Below are positions 24,112 through 32,105 of a stretch of DNA of 32,105 nucleotides, piece by piece. Source of the stretch: UBA5734 sp964528645. GTDB taxonomy: Bacteria; Bacillota; Clostridia; Saccharofermentanales; UBA5734. The notes under the pieces were generated by a model, which saw nothing but the letters and a program-made list of their open reading frames with translations, made no database searches and was not told the origin of the DNA. The translations under genes were made by a program, and so were the position numbers. Positions within the stretch are counted from its first letter, which is position 1. Every line of letters starts with the position of its first letter. The DNA lies in assembly GCA_964528645.1 (NCBI GenBank), contig CAZGSR010000032.1, positions 1 to 32,105 on the forward strand, written 5' to 3'.

Positions 24112-25845
24112 CTACATCCGTTCAACCGACGAGATCCCCAGAAGATCCAGACCGGTGCGGATACCGATGCTGACAGCATCGACCAGCGCCAGGCGGGCAG
24201 CCCTCAGGTCAGGGTCCGAAGTCTTGAGGATGGGCTCATGATGGTAATATTTGTTGAACACTCGGGCCAGATTCGTGATCAGACGAACCAGCATGAAGGG
24301 TTCATGGACACTGACCGCTTTTTCCAGCGTCGGACCAAAGCTCTCCAGCAACTTGGCCAGGGCAAATTCGTCATCGGAAGCCAGGAGGCACAAGGCTGCA
24401 TCCGGGCAAGTGGTGTACGAAATCCCTTCCTGGTCTGCCTTGCGCAAAATGCTGCGGGCGCGGGCATAGGTATACAGGACATAAGGGGCCGAATCACCCT
24501 CGAAGTCCAGCATCTCTTCCCAGGAAAAGACAATGTCGCGTTCACGGCTGTTTTTAAGAAAGGTAAAAATGACTGCGCCGATGCCGATTTTCTCGGCAAT
24601 CTCCTGCATGTCGCGTTCTGTCATGTCCGGATGGCGCAGGGCAGCGTTCTTTTGGATGATCTCAAGGGTCTTGTCGACCGTTTCCGAAAGCAGATCCTCC
24701 AGCAAAATCACGTCGCCACTGCGGGTGGACAGCTTGCGGTCGGCAAATTTGACCAGGCCAAATCCGACATGGATGCAGTCGCTGGCTTTATCAAAACCAG
24801 CCTTTTCCAGGACAGCAAACACCTGGCGGAAATGCAGTGCCTGGGGAGTGCCAACCACATAGATATTCTTGGCAAAATGATACGTCCGGTCACGATACAG
24901 GACAGCAGCAATGTCACGCGAAGCATAGATCGTCGTGCCGTCTGATTTCAGGACGATGCAGGGCGGCAGGTTCTTCTCGTCGAGGCGGACAACCTGAGCT
25001 CCTTCACTGTCCTCGAGCAGGTTTTTCTCCTTGAGCCAGTCGACGACGGCCGGAATCTGGTCGGAATAGAAACTTTCACCATTGTAATTGTCAAAAGTCA
25101 CGCCCAGGCGCTGGTACACCCGCTCGAATTCCAGCAGGCTGAGATCACGGAAGCGCTGCCAGAGGGCAACCTGCTCTGCCTCGCCTGCCTCCAGGCGCCG
25201 GAAATGGTCGCGCGCCTGAGTTTCCAATTCGGGATGTTCCTTGGCCTCGTCGTGGAACTTGACATAGATCCGCAAAAGTTCCTGGATCGGGTGCTCCTGC
25301 AAAGCTGCTTCATTGCCCCAGAGCTGGTAGGCCACGATCAGCTTGCCAAACTGGGTGCCATAATCACCCAGGTGATTCATACGGACGGTTGTATAGCCGA
25401 GATGCTGGTAGAACTTGGCCAGGGCATTGCCCAGGATGGTTGTGAAGGCATGGCCGACATGAAAGGGCTTGGCGATATTGGGCGATGAAAATTCAACCAG
25501 GATGGTCTGCCCTTCACCCTGGGTGGACCGGCCCAGCTGGTTTCCCGCGGTTAAGGTATCTCGCACCGTCTGGCTCACCAGCGTGGCACGATCGATGAAA
25601 AAATTCAAATAGCCGCCACTGGTCTCGATCCGGTCGATAAAAGACAGCGATTGGCCCAGCTGGCCAGACAGGTCTGTTGCGATTGCCGCAGGCGCTTTGC
25701 GCAAGGTCTTGGCCAAAGTAAAGCAAGGGAACGCATAGTCCCCCAGATGTGGCTGGGGTGGAATTTCGAGCAAGTCAGAGATGGCCTGTGCCGGGAGCTT
25801 TGTCAATGGGACGAGGCCATCGATGATGGCTTGGCGAAAATTCAT
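24112..25845 (-). CDS. argS: arginyl-tRNA synthetase
   Basis: ArgS charges tRNA-Arg with arginine. The class I signature appears as PFHVGHAF (127-134), and KLSTRSGD stands for the KMSKS loop, as in many ArgS. The N-terminal Add1 domain (about 1-95) and the C-terminal DALR anticodon-binding domain (from about residue 450) are present. 577 residues is normal. GGAGG precedes ATG. It lies 16 bases after the short ppx gene. Confidence 0.97.
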   Translation of the reverse strand: MNFRQAIIDGLVPLTKLPAQAISDLLEIPPQPHLGDYAFPCFTLAKTLRKAPAAIATDLSGQLGQSLSFIDRIETSGGYLNFFIDRATLVSQTVRDTLTAGNQLGRSTQGEGQTILVEFSSPNIAKPFHVGHAFTTILGNALAKFYQHLGYTTVRMNHLGDYGTQFGKLIVAYQLWGNEAALQEHPIQELLRIYVKFHDEAKEHPELETQARDHFRRLEAGEAEQVALWQRFRDLSLLEFERVYQRLGVTFDNYNGESFYSDQIPAVVDWLKEKNLLEDSEGAQVVRLDEKNLPPCIVLKSDGTTIYASRDIAAVLYRDRTYHFAKNIYVVGTPQALHFRQVFAVLEKAGFDKASDCIHVGFGLVKFADRKLSTRSGDVILLEDLLSETVDKTLEIIQKNAALRHPDMTERDMQEIAEKIGIGAVIFTFLKNSRERDIVFSWEEMLDFEGDSAPYVLYTYARARSILRKADQEGISYTTCPDAALCLLASDDEFALAKLLESFGPTLEKAVSVHEPFMLVRLITNLARVFNKYYHHEPILKTSDPDLRAARLALVDAVSIGIRTGLDLLGISSVERM

Positions 25846-25861
25846 GGATCAGTCCTCCTTG

Positions 25862-26779
25862 TCAGGTGTATAAGGTATCGTACAGGACGCCGTCGCGCAA
25901 GCCGGTTTCACAGAAATAGATGGTTTTGGAACCCAGCATCCGGATGGTCTGGATCAGGGGGGACAATCCGGCAGAAATGATATCAGAACGGTCCTTGTTC
26001 TTGCCGAGCATGGCCTGGCGCCGGCTGTTGTCTGAATCCAGCAAATCAATGTACAGGCTGTTGAGATTCTCACGCGTGATGGCGTAGCCATGCAAAGGGG
26101 TATCGTCGTCGAGATTGTTCTTCCAGATCTTACCCGCAGCCCGGTGATTGCCGCCGACCGTAATCACTGGCAGGCCTCGTGCCTGATCCAGCCAGCTGAT
26201 CTGAGACAGGCGGGCATGGACGTGGTTGAACAGGCGGAATATGGCAGCCGCACTCATGTCGCCCTTGTCGGTGAATTTTTCCGATAAGACGACGGAACCG
26301 ATCGGCAGGCTGGTTTTTTCGATGCAGGTTTTGCCCTGCATCAGGATCAGCTCGCAACTGCCGCCGCCGGTGTCGATGATCAAGGCGTCATCCAGGCCCA
26401 TGGAATGCCGGACGGCCAGGAAATCGAAATAGGCTTCCTCGTCACCGGTAATGATCCGGACCGGTATACCGGTTGTCTGCTCGATCAGCACAGCCAGGGC
26501 TTTGCCGTTTTTGGCCCGGCGCATGGCCTCCGTCGCCACGGCGAGCGTCTGAGCGCCCGGGTATTTGGCCAGGATCTGGGCAAAATCCGCCATTGCTTCC
26601 ATGGCCCGGTTCGTTGCGGCAGGATTGATCAGGAGCTTGTCGTCCCCCATGTCTTCTCCGAGCCGGACTTTCCGCTTGGCTTCAGCCACAAGTTCAGGTT
26701 CGCCTTTTTTGCCGATGGAATAGACATTGAGCCGGGTGGTATTTGAACCTAAATCAACGATTGCAATCGTCTCTGGCAT
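25862..26779 (-). CDS. ppx: short exopolyphosphatase (Ppx/GppA family)
   Basis: The 305-residue protein is the two-lobed Ppx/GppA core without an extra domain. Motifs are IVDLGSNTTRLNVY at the start, VATEAMRRAKN, ITGDEEAYFDFLAV with the likely catalytic Glu, and IIDTGGGSCELI for phosphate binding. The family removes terminal phosphate from polyphosphate, or from pppGpp. It is the third gene in the polyphosphate set, 47 bases after ppk. The short form is common in Gram-positive bacteria. Confidence 0.92.
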   Translation of the reverse strand: MPETIAIVDLGSNTTRLNVYSIGKKGEPELVAEAKRKVRLGEDMGDDKLLINPAATNRAMEAMADFAQILAKYPGAQTLAVATEAMRRAKNGKALAVLIEQTTGIPVRIITGDEEAYFDFLAVRHSMGLDDALIIDTGGGSCELILMQGKTCIEKTSLPIGSVVLSEKFTDKGDMSAAAIFRLFNHVHARLSQISWLDQARGLPVITVGGNHRAAGKIWKNNLDDDTPLHGYAITRENLNSLYIDLLDSDNSRRQAMLGKNKDRSDIISAGLSPLIQTIRMLGSKTIYFCETGLRDGVLYDTLYT

Positions 26780-26826
26780 GGTACACCTCCGGTATTTGGA
26801 TTCTGCCAGGAAAAAACCTGAGGCAT

Positions 26827-28977
26827 CTAGCGCTGGACCGGAACCAGAACCTGGTCAGACAGGGGTGCCTCGACCTGCTTGCCGACCAGAATGGCCTGGT
26901 CACAGAAATGCTGCTGGCAGTCCAGATGCATTTTACCACGTCGGTCTACACGCGTATACTGCCCGTCAGGCCCCATCAGCCAGCTGCGTTCGGTATCGGC
27001 CAGTTGCGTTTCCAGCACATCCATGACCTTTTCCCAGGCAGTCTCATCCTCGACCGGGAACATCAGTTCAACCCGCCGGTCCAGGTTTCTCGGCATCCAG
27101 TCGGCGCTGGACAAGAATAATTCAGGCGCATTGTCATTGGCAAAATAATAGATCCGGCTATGCTCGAGAAATCGGCCGACAATACTACGCACGGTGATGG
27201 TCTCGGACAGACCAGGGACACCGGGCCTGAGACAGCAAATGCCGCGGACGATCAGGTCGATCCGGACACCAGCCCTGGATGCCTCATACAGGCTGGCGAT
27301 CAGTTCGGGATCAACCAGGGAGTTGAGTTTGGCGATGATCCGGGCTGGCTTGCCCTGGAGGGCGTGATTCTTCTCCCGTTCGATCCGGCGGGCAAAACTG
27401 TTCCGCAGCCAGAATGGAGCCATGATCAGCTTGCGCCAGCTCATGGGCGCTGAATAGCCCGACAGCATGTTGAAAAAATCCGTCGCATCCGCTCCGATGC
27501 CTTCGTTGCAGGTCATAAGACCGAGATCGGTGTAGATGCCAGCCGTGATGTCGTTGTAATTACCGGTGCCCAGATGGACGTAGCGCCGGATGCGATCCTC
27601 GTCTCTGCGCACAATCAGCGTGATTTTACTATGCGTTTTCAAGCCGACCAATCCATAGATGACATGACATCCCGCCTGTTCCAGTCGCCGGGCCCACTGG
27701 ATGTTGTTTTCTTCATCGAATCGAGCCTTCAGCTCGACCAGGACCAGAACTTGCTTGCCCATTTCGGCAGCAGCGGCCAGATGACGGACAATCGGCGATT
27801 CACCGCTGACTCGGTACAAGGTCTGCTTGATGGCCAGGACATCGGGATCTTCTGAAGCTTGGCGGACCAGTTCGATCACAGGGTCAAAGGATTCATAGGG
27901 ATGGTGCAGCAAGACATCGGACTGGCGGATCGCCGCGAACAAGTCATCGGTCTGGAGCTGGACGATGGGCTGGGATACATAAGGGGCAAAACGCAGAGCC
28001 GGATCCAGAGGCAATTTTTGAACTCGGAACAGGAAGGTCAAATCGAGGGGTCCATTGATCAGGAAGATATCCGGGGGCTGGATGGAAAGGGAACGGGTCA
28101 AAACCGACAGGAGTTCATCATCAATCGAATCTTCCGCTTCCAGGCGGATGACCTGGCCCCACTGGCGCAGCTTGAGCTGCTTTTCGATCGCTTTCAACAG
28201 ATCGGCCGCATCTTCTTCTTCCAGGTCAAAATCCGCATTGCGCATGATGCGAAAACTCGAGGCTTCACCAAAAGACACACCTGTGAACAAGTGGTCCAAA
28301 TGCATTCGGACGATGTCTTCGAGCAAAATCAGATCCTTACCAGCGGAACCAGGCAACTCAAACAAGCGCGGAATGACGGTGGGGATCTGGATCAGGGCGA
28401 AATCAAAATCCCGCTCGTCTCCGGCTGGATCCAGGTTGGCTACAATTCCAGACCGCGAACTGCCCGTGATCTTCACAATCAGGTTCAGCGACCGATTGGC
28501 CAGCAAGGGGAATGGACGAGCTGCATCCACGGCCATGGGGGTCAGGATCGGGAAAACGGTCGATTGAAAATAGTCGAAAGCGGCTGCTTTCTGGTCACTG
28601 GATAATTCTGAAGGTGAAAGCAATCGCACGTTCTGCTGGGCCAAAGCTGGCAGCAAAGACCGGTTCAAGGTCGAATACTGGCGGCTGACCATCTGGTGGG
28701 TCCGTTCAGAGATCGCAGCCAGCTGGGCTGCAGGCGTCAATCCAGCAGGATCAGGCTGGTCGTATCGCGCATTGACCAGATCTTTGAGCGAAGCCACCCG
28801 CACCATGAAAAATTCATCGAGATTGGAAGCCGAGATGGCAAGGAACTTGAACCGTTCCAGCAAGGGATTGTGCTTGTCACGCGCTTCTTCCAGCACCCGG
28901 TCATTGAACTCGAGCCAGCTCAATTCGCGGTTGATATAAGGCAGAGCCTTGAGGGGCGTACTTTTGTCTTTTTTCAT
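26827..28977 (-). CDS. ppk: polyphosphate kinase 1
   Basis: PPK1 makes polyphosphate from ATP reversibly. The N-terminus (YINRELSWLEFNDRVLEEA) is diagnostic. The histidine that becomes phosphorylated is His449 in GLKTHSKI, and the second active histidine is His468 in RRYVHLGTGNYN; the 19-residue spacing equals that in E. coli. The 716-residue length is typical. It begins three bases after the Ppx-HD gene, with AGGAGG inside that gene's end. Confidence 0.97.
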   Translation of the reverse strand: MKKDKSTPLKALPYINRELSWLEFNDRVLEEARDKHNPLLERFKFLAISASNLDEFFMVRVASLKDLVNARYDQPDPAGLTPAAQLAAISERTHQMVSRQYSTLNRSLLPALAQQNVRLLSPSELSSDQKAAAFDYFQSTVFPILTPMAVDAARPFPLLANRSLNLIVKITGSSRSGIVANLDPAGDERDFDFALIQIPTVIPRLFELPGSAGKDLILLEDIVRMHLDHLFTGVSFGEASSFRIMRNADFDLEEEDAADLLKAIEKQLKLRQWGQVIRLEAEDSIDDELLSVLTRSLSIQPPDIFLINGPLDLTFLFRVQKLPLDPALRFAPYVSQPIVQLQTDDLFAAIRQSDVLLHHPYESFDPVIELVRQASEDPDVLAIKQTLYRVSGESPIVRHLAAAAEMGKQVLVLVELKARFDEENNIQWARRLEQAGCHVIYGLVGLKTHSKITLIVRRDEDRIRRYVHLGTGNYNDITAGIYTDLGLMTCNEGIGADATDFFNMLSGYSAPMSWRKLIMAPFWLRNSFARRIEREKNHALQGKPARIIAKLNSLVDPELIASLYEASRAGVRIDLIVRGICCLRPGVPGLSETITVRSIVGRFLEHSRIYYFANDNAPELFLSSADWMPRNLDRRVELMFPVEDETAWEKVMDVLETQLADTERSWLMGPDGQYTRVDRRGKMHLDCQQHFCDQAILVGKQVEAPLSDQVLVPVQR

Positions 28978-28980
28978 GCG

Positions 28981-30519
28981 TTATTTCCTCCTGACCTTGA
29001 TCCGGGGTGTGATGCCAAAAACGGCACGGAACAAGGGGGATTTGTGTTCAAAACTCCATTGGACCAGGGTCAGGTCTTCCAAAGAAGCGACGTGCAAGAC
29101 CAGTGTGTCCTCATCCATGCTGATGTCCTCGATGGTGACTGCCTGACGATGGCTGGCATCGAGCGAGTCGGCCAGACGCAGGATTGCCGCCAGTTTGAAC
29201 ACCTCAAGCTGGGCCCTGGGCACCAGTTCTTCAAATCCAGGTTCAGTATAGCTGACCACACCACTGTAAAACCGGGCCAGCCAGGCCACCTGGCGTTGCT
29301 CTTCGTCACTGAGTCCAATGATTTCTGTCGACAGGATGATGTGGTAGGAGCGAATCCTGTGATGATTCATGTTGACGAATTTGCCAGTATCATGCAAGAG
29401 CGAGGCCAGCTGCAACAGTTGGCGCTGTCTTTTCCCCAGCCGGTGCAAACGCCGGGTTGCATCGAAGATCTGGGCTGCCGCATGCTCTACATGCTGGACA
29501 TGGCGTTTGTTGCTCTGGTAGCGCCGCAACATCTGGCGGGCGGCATGCAGGATGTCATCATCTGGATCATGGCTCAGTTCGATGTGGCCATACTGGCGTG
29601 CCAGATCAATGAGCAGGCCATCTGAGAGACTTGTCACAGGCATGCTGATGGTTTTGACGCCCGTAAAATCGATGAATTTGCGGACCAGGATTGCTGACGG
29701 CAACAGCAGCGAAGCGTGCTCACTGGGGATATCATAGTCCATGGAAAGCTCGGCTGGACTTGTGTTTAGAAATTGCCGGTAAATGGCCTCCAGCTGGAGG
29801 GCTGACAGGATGGCTGGCTGATCGGGCTCAAGACCGGCCAGCAATTTCATGTAGCGCGTGTCTGCGCCGAGGACAATCAAGTTCTTGTATGTCGTGCCTT
29901 TGGGCTCCAATGCCCGGTAATTTTCCAGGTCGGTCGAAATGTAATCCTCCATCAAACGGCCGAAATCAGCTGTCCGACGTTCGAGATCCGCGAGCAACTC
30001 CCGGATGCGCAGCGCCCCCAGGCGCATGTTCTGACTGAAGAGGAACGCCCCTTTGTCGTAGACGGTGACCTGAATGGAGCCGGATCCCAGGTCAAGGACC
30101 AAAGTCCCTTCCCTGATCTGGTCGGCAAATTGCGGCCAGTGGGCTATGGTCGCCAGATTATGGAAATACCGTTCCTGGGCATTGCTCAGGATCTGGATCG
30201 GATGACGGCAGATCCGGTCGATCTGGTCCAGCACGACTTGACGGTTTCTGGCTTCCCGGATGGCACTGGTGGCCACAGCGAGAACCTGGGTCACTTTGTA
30301 TTCACGGATTTTCCCGGCCATGCGCTCAATCACAGTGACCAGTTCCCTGACTGTCACATCACTGATTTCGCCCGTCCGGTACGTATCTGTTCCGATCGCC
30401 AGCGTTTGCCGGACTGTCTCGAGGACCAGCGGCAAACCCGTGCGTTCCAGCTGGGCAATCTTGAGCGTGATTTCATGAGAACCCACATCCAAAGCTGCAA
30501 TTGTACGTTTCTTAGCCAT
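28981..30519 (-). CDS. Ppx/GppA phosphatase with C-terminal HD domain
   Basis: The first 310 residues are Ppx/GppA-like: ALDVGSHEITLKI, VATSAIREARNRQ, LSNAQERYFHNLA and LDLGSGSIQVTVY. The last 200 residues form an HD-type domain with HVEHAAAQIF and ASLLHDTGKF, followed by HHRIRSYHII and a conserved-looking RLADSLDASH. This is the architecture of long exopolyphosphatase/guanosine pentaphosphatase proteins. Several phosphate-loop residues differ from the consensus (GSH for GSN, GSGS for GGGS), so it may prefer another substrate or serve as a regulator. It precedes ppk by three bases and follows pfk by 36. Confidence 0.9.
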   Translation of the reverse strand: MAKKRTIAALDVGSHEITLKIAQLERTGLPLVLETVRQTLAIGTDTYRTGEISDVTVRELVTVIERMAGKIREYKVTQVLAVATSAIREARNRQVVLDQIDRICRHPIQILSNAQERYFHNLATIAHWPQFADQIREGTLVLDLGSGSIQVTVYDKGAFLFSQNMRLGALRIRELLADLERRTADFGRLMEDYISTDLENYRALEPKGTTYKNLIVLGADTRYMKLLAGLEPDQPAILSALQLEAIYRQFLNTSPAELSMDYDIPSEHASLLLPSAILVRKFIDFTGVKTISMPVTSLSDGLLIDLARQYGHIELSHDPDDDILHAARQMLRRYQSNKRHVQHVEHAAAQIFDATRRLHRLGKRQRQLLQLASLLHDTGKFVNMNHHRIRSYHIILSTEIIGLSDEEQRQVAWLARFYSGVVSYTEPGFEELVPRAQLEVFKLAAILRLADSLDASHRQAVTIEDISMDEDTLVLHVASLEDLTLVQWSFEHKSPLFRAVFGITPRIKVRRK

Positions 30520-30555
30520 CCATACACTCCTGTGAATATTGGGATTTGTAGCCGC

Positions 30556-31647
30556 TCAATCGTCACCAAAACACGTCCCGATGGCTCGGGCGGACCGGAT
30601 CAGAATCGAATCCTCGGGGACTTTTTTCAGTTTGCCGGCCACGTCTTCAAGCGGAACAGCCACCGTCTGGTTGTTGACCAGTCCGACCATGAATCCATAC
30701 CGGTTATCCCGCACCTGTTCAGCAGCTGCAGTACCGAGTGTGGTAGCAAGCACCCGGTCATACGCCACGGGTTGTCCGCCGCGCTGGAAATGACCCGGGA
30801 CGGTCACGCGGATTTCCTGGCCAATTTTTTCACCCAGGTCATGGGCCAGGCGATAGGCGGCAGATGGATAGGATTCCTGTTCCCGGACCTTGCGCAGTTC
30901 CTTTTTGGAAAGGCTGGCTTCCTCATTCGTCAAGGCACCTTCTGCCAGCGCAATGATGGAAAAACGCTTGTGCTGGGCTTCGCGCTGTTTGAGCGAGCGG
31001 GCGATCGAATCGATGCTGTAGGGGATTTCCGGGATCAGGATGACATCTGCGCCACCGGCAACGCCTGCATGCAGCGTCAGCCAACCGGCCCGGTGTCCCA
31101 TCAGTTCAATGATGAACACCCGCCCATGTGATGTAGCTGTGGTGTGGATGCTGTCAATCACCAAAGTCGCGATATCGACCGCGCTTTGGAAACCAAACGT
31201 GACATCGGTGCCCCACAGATCATTGTCGATCGTTTTGGGCAGCGTGATGATGTTGAGGCCTGACTGGGACAGGGCTTGCGCTGTCTTGTGGGTGCCGTTG
31301 CCGCCCAGGATAACCAGACCATCGAGTTTCAAGGCTCTGTACGTGGCAATCATCGCCTCCTGACGGGTCGGTCCGTCTGGTTTTGACGGATCGCCTGGAT
31401 CCTGGAGTTGCTTGAACGGCTGGCGTGATGTACCGAGTATGGTGCCCCCCACCGTCAGGATCCCGGAAAAATCAGCTGGGGCCATTTTTTTGAAGTCCTT
31501 TTCAATCAGGCCGCGATAACCATCCCTGAATCCTATCAGCTCGACCCCCTTGACTTGCTCATAGAGCGCCTTGGCCACACCGCGCAGAGCTGTATTCAAA
31601 CCCTGGCAGTCGCCACCACTGGTCAACAGTCCAATTTTCTTGCCCAT
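30556..31647 (-). CDS. pfkA: 6-phosphofructokinase, mixed-motif type
   Basis: Phosphofructokinase phosphorylates fructose 6-phosphate in glycolysis. Motifs are LLTSGGDCQGLNTALRG at the start, LGGNGTH (114-120), LPKTIDNDLWGTD (136-148) and MGHRAGWL (183-190). Gly118 corresponds to E. coli Gly104, a sign of ATP use, while Lys138 corresponds to position 124, where Lys is seen in PPi enzymes and some ATP enzymes. Asn117 replaces the usual Asp. ATP is the likelier donor, but PPi cannot be excluded. The ATG at 31647 has GGGGG upstream and gives 363 residues; the frame's earlier start has no good site. Confidence 0.94.
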   Translation of the reverse strand: MGKKIGLLTSGGDCQGLNTALRGVAKALYEQVKGVELIGFRDGYRGLIEKDFKKMAPADFSGILTVGGTILGTSRQPFKQLQDPGDPSKPDGPTRQEAMIATYRALKLDGLVILGGNGTHKTAQALSQSGLNIITLPKTIDNDLWGTDVTFGFQSAVDIATLVIDSIHTTATSHGRVFIIELMGHRAGWLTLHAGVAGGADVILIPEIPYSIDSIARSLKQREAQHKRFSIIALAEGALTNEEASLSKKELRKVREQESYPSAAYRLAHDLGEKIGQEIRVTVPGHFQRGGQPVAYDRVLATTLGTAAAEQVRDNRYGFMVGLVNNQTVAVPLEDVAGKLKKVPEDSILIRSARAIGTCFGDD

Positions 31648-31710
31648 CGCAAATACCCCCGATTCTTTTCGTGGATCAGATGATTGTTGCAAATCAACTG
31701 GTCACTTTCA

Positions 31711-31716
31711 ATTATA
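31711..31716 (-). promoter_or_regulatory. candidate -10 box of the pfk operon
   Basis: A perfect TATAAT lies on the minus strand 63 bases before the pfk start codon. The -35 region is poor (GCGGCA at 17 bases). It is the best promoter seen for the pfk-ppx-ppk-argS run. Confidence 0.45.
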
Positions 31717-31773
31717 ACCATGTTAAATCTGATTGCCGCATGGAATCGCGTGCGACACTCATTAAGTGCCGCA

Positions 31774-31815
31774 AGAAAAAATAAAACCCCTGCGAGCCTG
31801 AAGCTCCAGGGGTTT
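31774..31815 (-). terminator. terminator of the tRNA-Pro gene
   Basis: On the minus strand AAACCCCTG (31807-31815) pairs with CAGGGGTTT (31784-31792), with an inner GAGC/GCTC stem and a T-rich tail. It stands a few bases after the tRNA 3' end and before the pfk promoter. Confidence 0.88.
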
Positions 31816-31819
31816 ATTC

Positions 31820-31896
31820 TGGTCGAGGTGAAGGGATTTGAACCCCCGACATCCTGCTCCCAAAGCAGGCGCGCTAGCCAGCTGCGCTACACCTCG
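31820..31896 (-). tRNA. tRNA-Pro (anticodon UGG), CCA encoded
   Basis: The minus strand folds into a full cloverleaf. The acceptor stem is CGAGGTG/CACCTCG with C1-G72, a feature of bacterial tRNA-Pro. The anticodon loop is TTTGGGA with UGG at 31860-31862, and the T-arm is GGGGGTTCAAATCCCTT. The discriminator A is followed by an encoded CCA. It reads CCN proline codons. Confidence 0.96.
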
Positions 31897-31915
31897 GTTT
31901 TGTTTGACCTTGAAC

Positions 31916-31944
31916 ACTATAACAAATCAGGATTCAATTTGCAA
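31916..31944 (-). promoter_or_regulatory. promoter of tRNA-Pro
   Basis: Minus-strand TTGCAA (31939-31944) is followed after exactly 17 bases by TATAGT (31916-31921), about 20 bases before the mature tRNA 5' end. The spacing and position fit a sigma-A promoter well. Confidence 0.65.
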
Positions 31945-32002
31945 CGCGTTCTTCGCAGCGGCTCTTTGCTTATTACCGTGAAAAGTTTATTAAGAGACAA
32001 GA

Positions 32003-32024
32003 GGGTCGCGCGAAGGGTGCGCCC
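32003..32024 (+). repeat. GC-rich imperfect repeat, copy 1
   Basis: This 22-base unit shares 19 of 22 positions with the unit at 32055-32076, and both contain GCGCGAAGGGTG at the centre. It can form a small hairpin (CGC/GCG plus GGG/CCC with a bulged T). It lies in the intergenic stretch 31897-32105, which holds no gene that I can support. Confidence 0.6.
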
Positions 32025-32028
32025 AAAA

Positions 32029-32042
32029 TCGGCAATTGCCGA
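32029..32042. repeat. 14-bp perfect palindrome
   Basis: TCGGCAATTGCCGA is a perfect palindrome between the two GC-rich repeat units. It could be a protein-binding site or part of a larger repeated element. Confidence 0.6.
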
Positions 32043-32054
32043 AATCTGCTCCAG

Positions 32055-32076
32055 GGGTGGCGCGAAGGGTGGCCCC
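32055..32076 (+). repeat. GC-rich imperfect repeat, copy 2
   Basis: Second unit, offset 52 bases from the first. It differs at three positions; one pair of changes (C to G at position 5 and G to C at position 19) keeps a possible base pair. The window ends 29 bases later, so further copies may follow. Confidence 0.6.
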
Positions 32077-32105
32077 GCGGGCGGAATATTCACGATCTGG
32101 GGCCA

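Noticed and set aside
25846..25861. T-box leader for argS
   Set aside because: Only 16 bases separate ppx and argS, too short for a T-box.
26780..26826. Terminator between ppk and ppx
   Set aside because: A four-pair CAGG/CCTG stem with a long A-run loop is too weak and not followed by a T-run.
30130..31131. 333-codon open frame on the plus strand
   Set aside because: Antisense to the Ppx-HD gene and pfk, with no family motif; a shadow frame.
31966..31993. Plus-strand promoter TTGCTT-N16-TATTAA
   Set aside because: The match is modest and no gene is seen downstream before the window ends; it could serve something to the right but cannot be supported.

Overview
This window looks like chromosomal core sequence from an anaerobic member of the Clostridia (Bacillota) with moderately high GC. 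The signs are a putative sensory [FeFe]-hydrogenase cluster, a clostridial-style purine operon with an Fe-S-type PurF, an UPF0735/PheB-like ACT protein next to hom, strong GGAGG ribosome binding sites, and a tRNA with an encoded CCA. The taxonomic call is inference; there is no rRNA in the window. No CRISPR array, phage or insertion sequence was seen. Every gene except one 58-residue zinc-ribbon protein lies on the minus strand, so transcription runs from right to left.

Right end (30.5-32.1 kb): an intergenic stretch with a GC-rich imperfect repeat pair and a 14-bp palindrome, then tRNA-Pro(UGG) with its own promoter and terminator, then 6-phosphofructokinase. Central-right block (17.8-30.5 kb): pfk, a Ppx/GppA-HD protein, polyphosphate kinase, a short exopolyphosphatase, argS, a degenerate M3-peptidase homologue, an RsmF-like rRNA methyltransferase, rdgB and a YfcE-like phosphodiesterase. 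These are tightly packed with no terminator between them. A candidate promoter then precedes pheB-hom, which ends at a strong bidirectional terminator.

Middle (13.4-17.7 kb): a 253-bp divergent region holds overlapping candidate promoters and a leader that can hide the ribosome binding site of the plus-strand zinc-ribbon gene. Leftward runs a six-gene cluster: DRTGG protein, RsbW-like ATPase, group C/D-like [FeFe]-hydrogenase, second DRTGG-like protein, PHP phosphoesterase and a second GHKL ATPase. It looks like a hydrogen- or redox-sensing signalling module rather than a catabolic hydrogenase. It ends at a terminator that touches the ribosome binding site of the next gene.

Middle-left (6.9-13.4 kb): a membrane protein, a Lrp/AsnC regulator, a class I aminotransferase, prfB, larE, larB and larC. 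Several junctions are ATGA overlaps. The lar genes make the nickel-pincer nucleotide cofactor, but no LarA-type enzyme is present here. Left (0-6.9 kb): purE-purF-purN-purH-purD followed by a fused nadD-yqeK gene. purC, purM, purL, purB and purK are absent from the window.

The most notable items are the sensory-hydrogenase cluster with its altered active-site loops, a 577-residue M3-family homologue whose zinc motif is gone, the leader of the zinc-ribbon gene, and the coupling of nickel-cofactor genes to prfB.
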